Shown here in pieces: positions 5,708 through 7,249 of a DNA stretch of 7,249 bases (positions are counted from its first letter, which is position 1; the number at the start of each line of letters is the position of its first letter). The DNA is from Erysipelotrichaceae bacterium (GTDB taxonomy: Bacteria > Bacillota_I > Bacilli_A > Erysipelotrichales > Erysipelotrichaceae), in the NCBI GenBank assembly GCA_024709285.1, contig JANJWY010000016.1:1-7249 (forward strand), read 5' to 3'. A program made the position numbers and the translations under genes. The notes below the pieces were generated by a model that made no database searches, was not told where the DNA came from, and saw nothing but the letters and a program-made list of their open reading frames with translations.

Positions 5708-7249
5708 ATGAACATTCTGACTTCGGCAATCATTCTGTGGCTGCCCCTGATCTTAATATTTTACGGCTTGTTTGAAGCCATCCTTGAACCGCTGATCGAT
5801 CATCGACACCGGTATTTTCGGCGTTTTTCCGTAAGCTTTTATTTCTTGATTTCGACGATCCTGATCATGCTTATCTTTCCCCGAATCGTCGAGAGTCCTG
5901 TCATCTATGCTTTTGATGAAATTTTCGGTATGGGGATTTCTTTTAAGATAGATTTGATCAATTTCGTGCTTATGGTATTTGCGTCCGTCATGTTTACCGT
6001 AACATCTTTGTTTAGTTTTGATGAACTGCGCAACCAGCAGCATGAGAAGAGTTTTTACTTCTTTATGGTCATCACCTATGTTGCGACGATCGGCACGTTG
6101 ATGGCAAACGATCTGTTGGCATTTTTCTTGTTCTTTGAAATCATGACCTTCACGACCTATGGTATGATCGTACACTACCGCGAAGAAGCCCTTGAAGCCG
6201 GAAAAATGTATATTACCATGGGCATCGTTGGTGGATTGAGTATTTTGAGTGGCATCGTCTTACTTTTTGCCTATACGGGCAGTATCGAGTGGATCCAACT
6301 GGCAGATAAGTTCAGTCAGTTAGGATTTGTTAAGTATCTGATTGCCGGATTGTTTATTATTGGCTTTGGGATCAAAGCCGGATTAGTGCCATTTCACTTT
6401 TGGCTTCCAAAAGTATACAAAGCTGCGCCGTTTTCGCTGAATGCTTTATCCTCAGGCATATTGACTAAAGTTGCGGCCTATGGAATCTTGCGGGTAGCTG
6501 CCATTGTCTTTTCAGTCGACCGTAACTCCCTTTCTTTAGGGGATGTCAATTTGTGGCTGACCTCTGCCAATATCGGCCGCGTTCTCATCTGGGTGGGTAT
6601 TCTGACCATGGCCGTCGGTGTGTTTCTGGCTTTGATTCAGGAAGATGTCAAGAAGATGCTGGCCTATCACAGTGTTTCGCAGATGGGGTATATCGTGCTG
6701 GGAATCGGGGTCGCCGCCTATTTGGGATATAAAGGAGCGATGGGGCTGAGTGGCAGTTTGTATCATATGATCAATCACGGATTGTTTAAAGCGCTGTTAT
6801 TTATGTCGGCCGGAGCTGTTTTCTTATATACCAAGGAAACCAATATGTACCGTTTGGGCGGATTGTGGAAGAAGATGCCGGTTGTGGCTTTGCTGGCACT
6901 GATCGGAGTATTGGGAATTACCGGGATGCCGGGGTTCAACGGTTTTGCGAGTAAGTCGATCTTGCATCATGCCATTTTGGAAGCGTATGAGTATGGCGAT
7001 AGCAGTTTCCGTTATGCGGAGTGGCTCTTCACGTTGGTCAGTGCCGGTACAGTCAGCTCATTTATGAAGTTTTACAGCTATATTTTCTTAGGTAAACTGC
7101 CTGAGAAATATAATGATATTCAGCCGAAGAATAAGTGGATGATTCGGGCAATGGTCGTTTTGGCGGTCATGATTGTTTTTATCGGATTGTTCCCATCGTG
7201 GCTGATGGATAATCTGTTGATCAAGGCATTGCTTTCGTTTTCCTATGAC
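5708..7249 (+). CDS. NuoL/MrpD-family ion-translocating membrane subunit, paralog of the preceding gene, 3' end beyond window
   Basis: The frame runs open for 514 codons from ATG 5708 to the last base, so the C-terminus is missing only because the window ends. The protein aligns without large gaps to the preceding 724-residue protein, shifted by 63-64 residues because it lacks that protein's extra N-terminal segment. Key residues are all kept: Glu144 (FFEIMTF), Lys223 (GFGIKAGLVPFH), Lys254, His357 and Lys361 (INHGLFKALLF) and Lys416 (GFASK). The block MLAYHSVSQMGYIVLGIGVA (317-336) is identical in both copies. The clearest difference is the loop after helix 7: LPKVYKAAPFSLNALSSG here against LPKAHPVAPTPASALLSG there. 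The VYxxAP form recalls NuoN, and the conserved His is lost. Charged loops (DHRHRYFRR at 31-39) point to the cytoplasm. It has its own promoter and GAAAGG binding site and may head a further operon. Confidence 0.9.
   Translation, partial: MNILTSAIILWLPLILIFYGLFEAILEPLIDHRHRYFRRFSVSFYFLISTILIMLIFPRIVESPVIYAFDEIFGMGISFKIDLINFVLMVFASVMFTVTSLFSFDELRNQQHEKSFYFFMVITYVATIGTLMANDLLAFFLFFEIMTFTTYGMIVHYREEALEAGKMYITMGIVGGLSILSGIVLLFAYTGSIEWIQLADKFSQLGFVKYLIAGLFIIGFGIKAGLVPFHFWLPKVYKAAPFSLNALSSGILTKVAAYGILRVAAIVFSVDRNSLSLGDVNLWLTSANIGRVLIWVGILTMAVGVFLALIQEDVKKMLAYHSVSQMGYIVLGIGVAAYLGYKGAMGLSGSLYHMINHGLFKALLFMSAGAVFLYTKETNMYRLGGLWKKMPVVALLALIGVLGITGMPGFNGFASKSILHHAILEAYEYGDSSFRYAEWLFTLVSAGTVSSFMKFYSYIFLGKLPEKYNDIQPKNKWMIRAMVVLAVMIVFIGLFPSWLMDNLLIKALLSFSYD

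Noticed and set aside
5753..6175. Minus-strand open frame of 140 codons
   Set aside because: It is antisense to the second paralog, whose plus-strand frame is continuous and keeps all family motifs; the antisense product is a His/Asp/Lys-rich shadow with no ribosome site.
6536..6778. Minus-strand open frame of 80 codons
   Set aside because: It is antisense to the most conserved part of the second paralog and is explained as a mirror of its codons.
5708..7249. Frameshift or premature end in the last gene
   Set aside because: Codon-by-codon reading gives an unbroken frame to the final base; it is cut by the window edge, not by mutation.
1..7249. tRNA, rRNA, insertion sequence, CRISPR array or riboswitch
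   Set aside because: Nearly the whole window is coding. The two gaps (115 and 131 bases) hold only promoter, operator-like and terminator elements, and no repeat arrays or transposase motifs were seen.

Overview
All nine genes in this window lie on the plus strand and encode membrane subunits of one kind of machine: the ion-translocating arm of an Mrp/Mbh-type Na+/H+ antiporter or of a respiratory complex built on it. The moderate-to-low G+C, strong AGGAGG-like ribosome binding sites, sigma-A style promoters (TTGACA, TATAAT) and a candidate Rex operator of the clostridial type point to a low-G+C Gram-positive anaerobe (Bacillota; Erysipelotrichia or Clostridia are plausible). The lineage is inferred, not shown.

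Positions 1-3286 are a tight polycistron. It holds the end of mrpF, then mrpG, a small DUF4040 (MbhD-like) gene, a small MbhE-like gene, mrpB, mrpC and mrpD. Junctions overlap by 1, 4 or 8 bases or abut exactly, and each ribosome binding site sits inside the preceding gene. The order F-G-(MrpA C-terminal pieces as two separate genes)-B-C-D is that of the archaeal membrane-bound hydrogenase/sulfane reductase modules (MbhB-C-D-E-F-G-H), not of classical Bacillus mrpABCDEFG, where these pieces form the tail of a giant MrpA.

Positions 3287-3401 are a short intergenic control region with a good promoter. Downstream of it lies an 18-base inverted repeat that matches the clostridial Rex (NADH/NAD+ sensor) operator at 13 of 14 defined positions. 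It precedes a 724-residue antiporter-like subunit with an extra N-terminal helix and a C-terminal extension that could be a lateral-helix element. A Rho-independent terminator follows that gene. A second promoter then drives a close paralog (from 5708), which stays open to the last base of the window.

Together, mrpD and the two paralogs give three large antiporter-like subunits. All three carry the TM5 glutamate, TM7 and TM8 lysines, TM11 histidine and TM12 lysine used for proton transfer. The small Mrp subunits would form the Na+/H+ exchange part. Three such subunits is the complex I number, which raises the question of whether a redox module lies beyond the window; none is visible here. No RNA genes, mobile elements or CRISPR arrays were seen.
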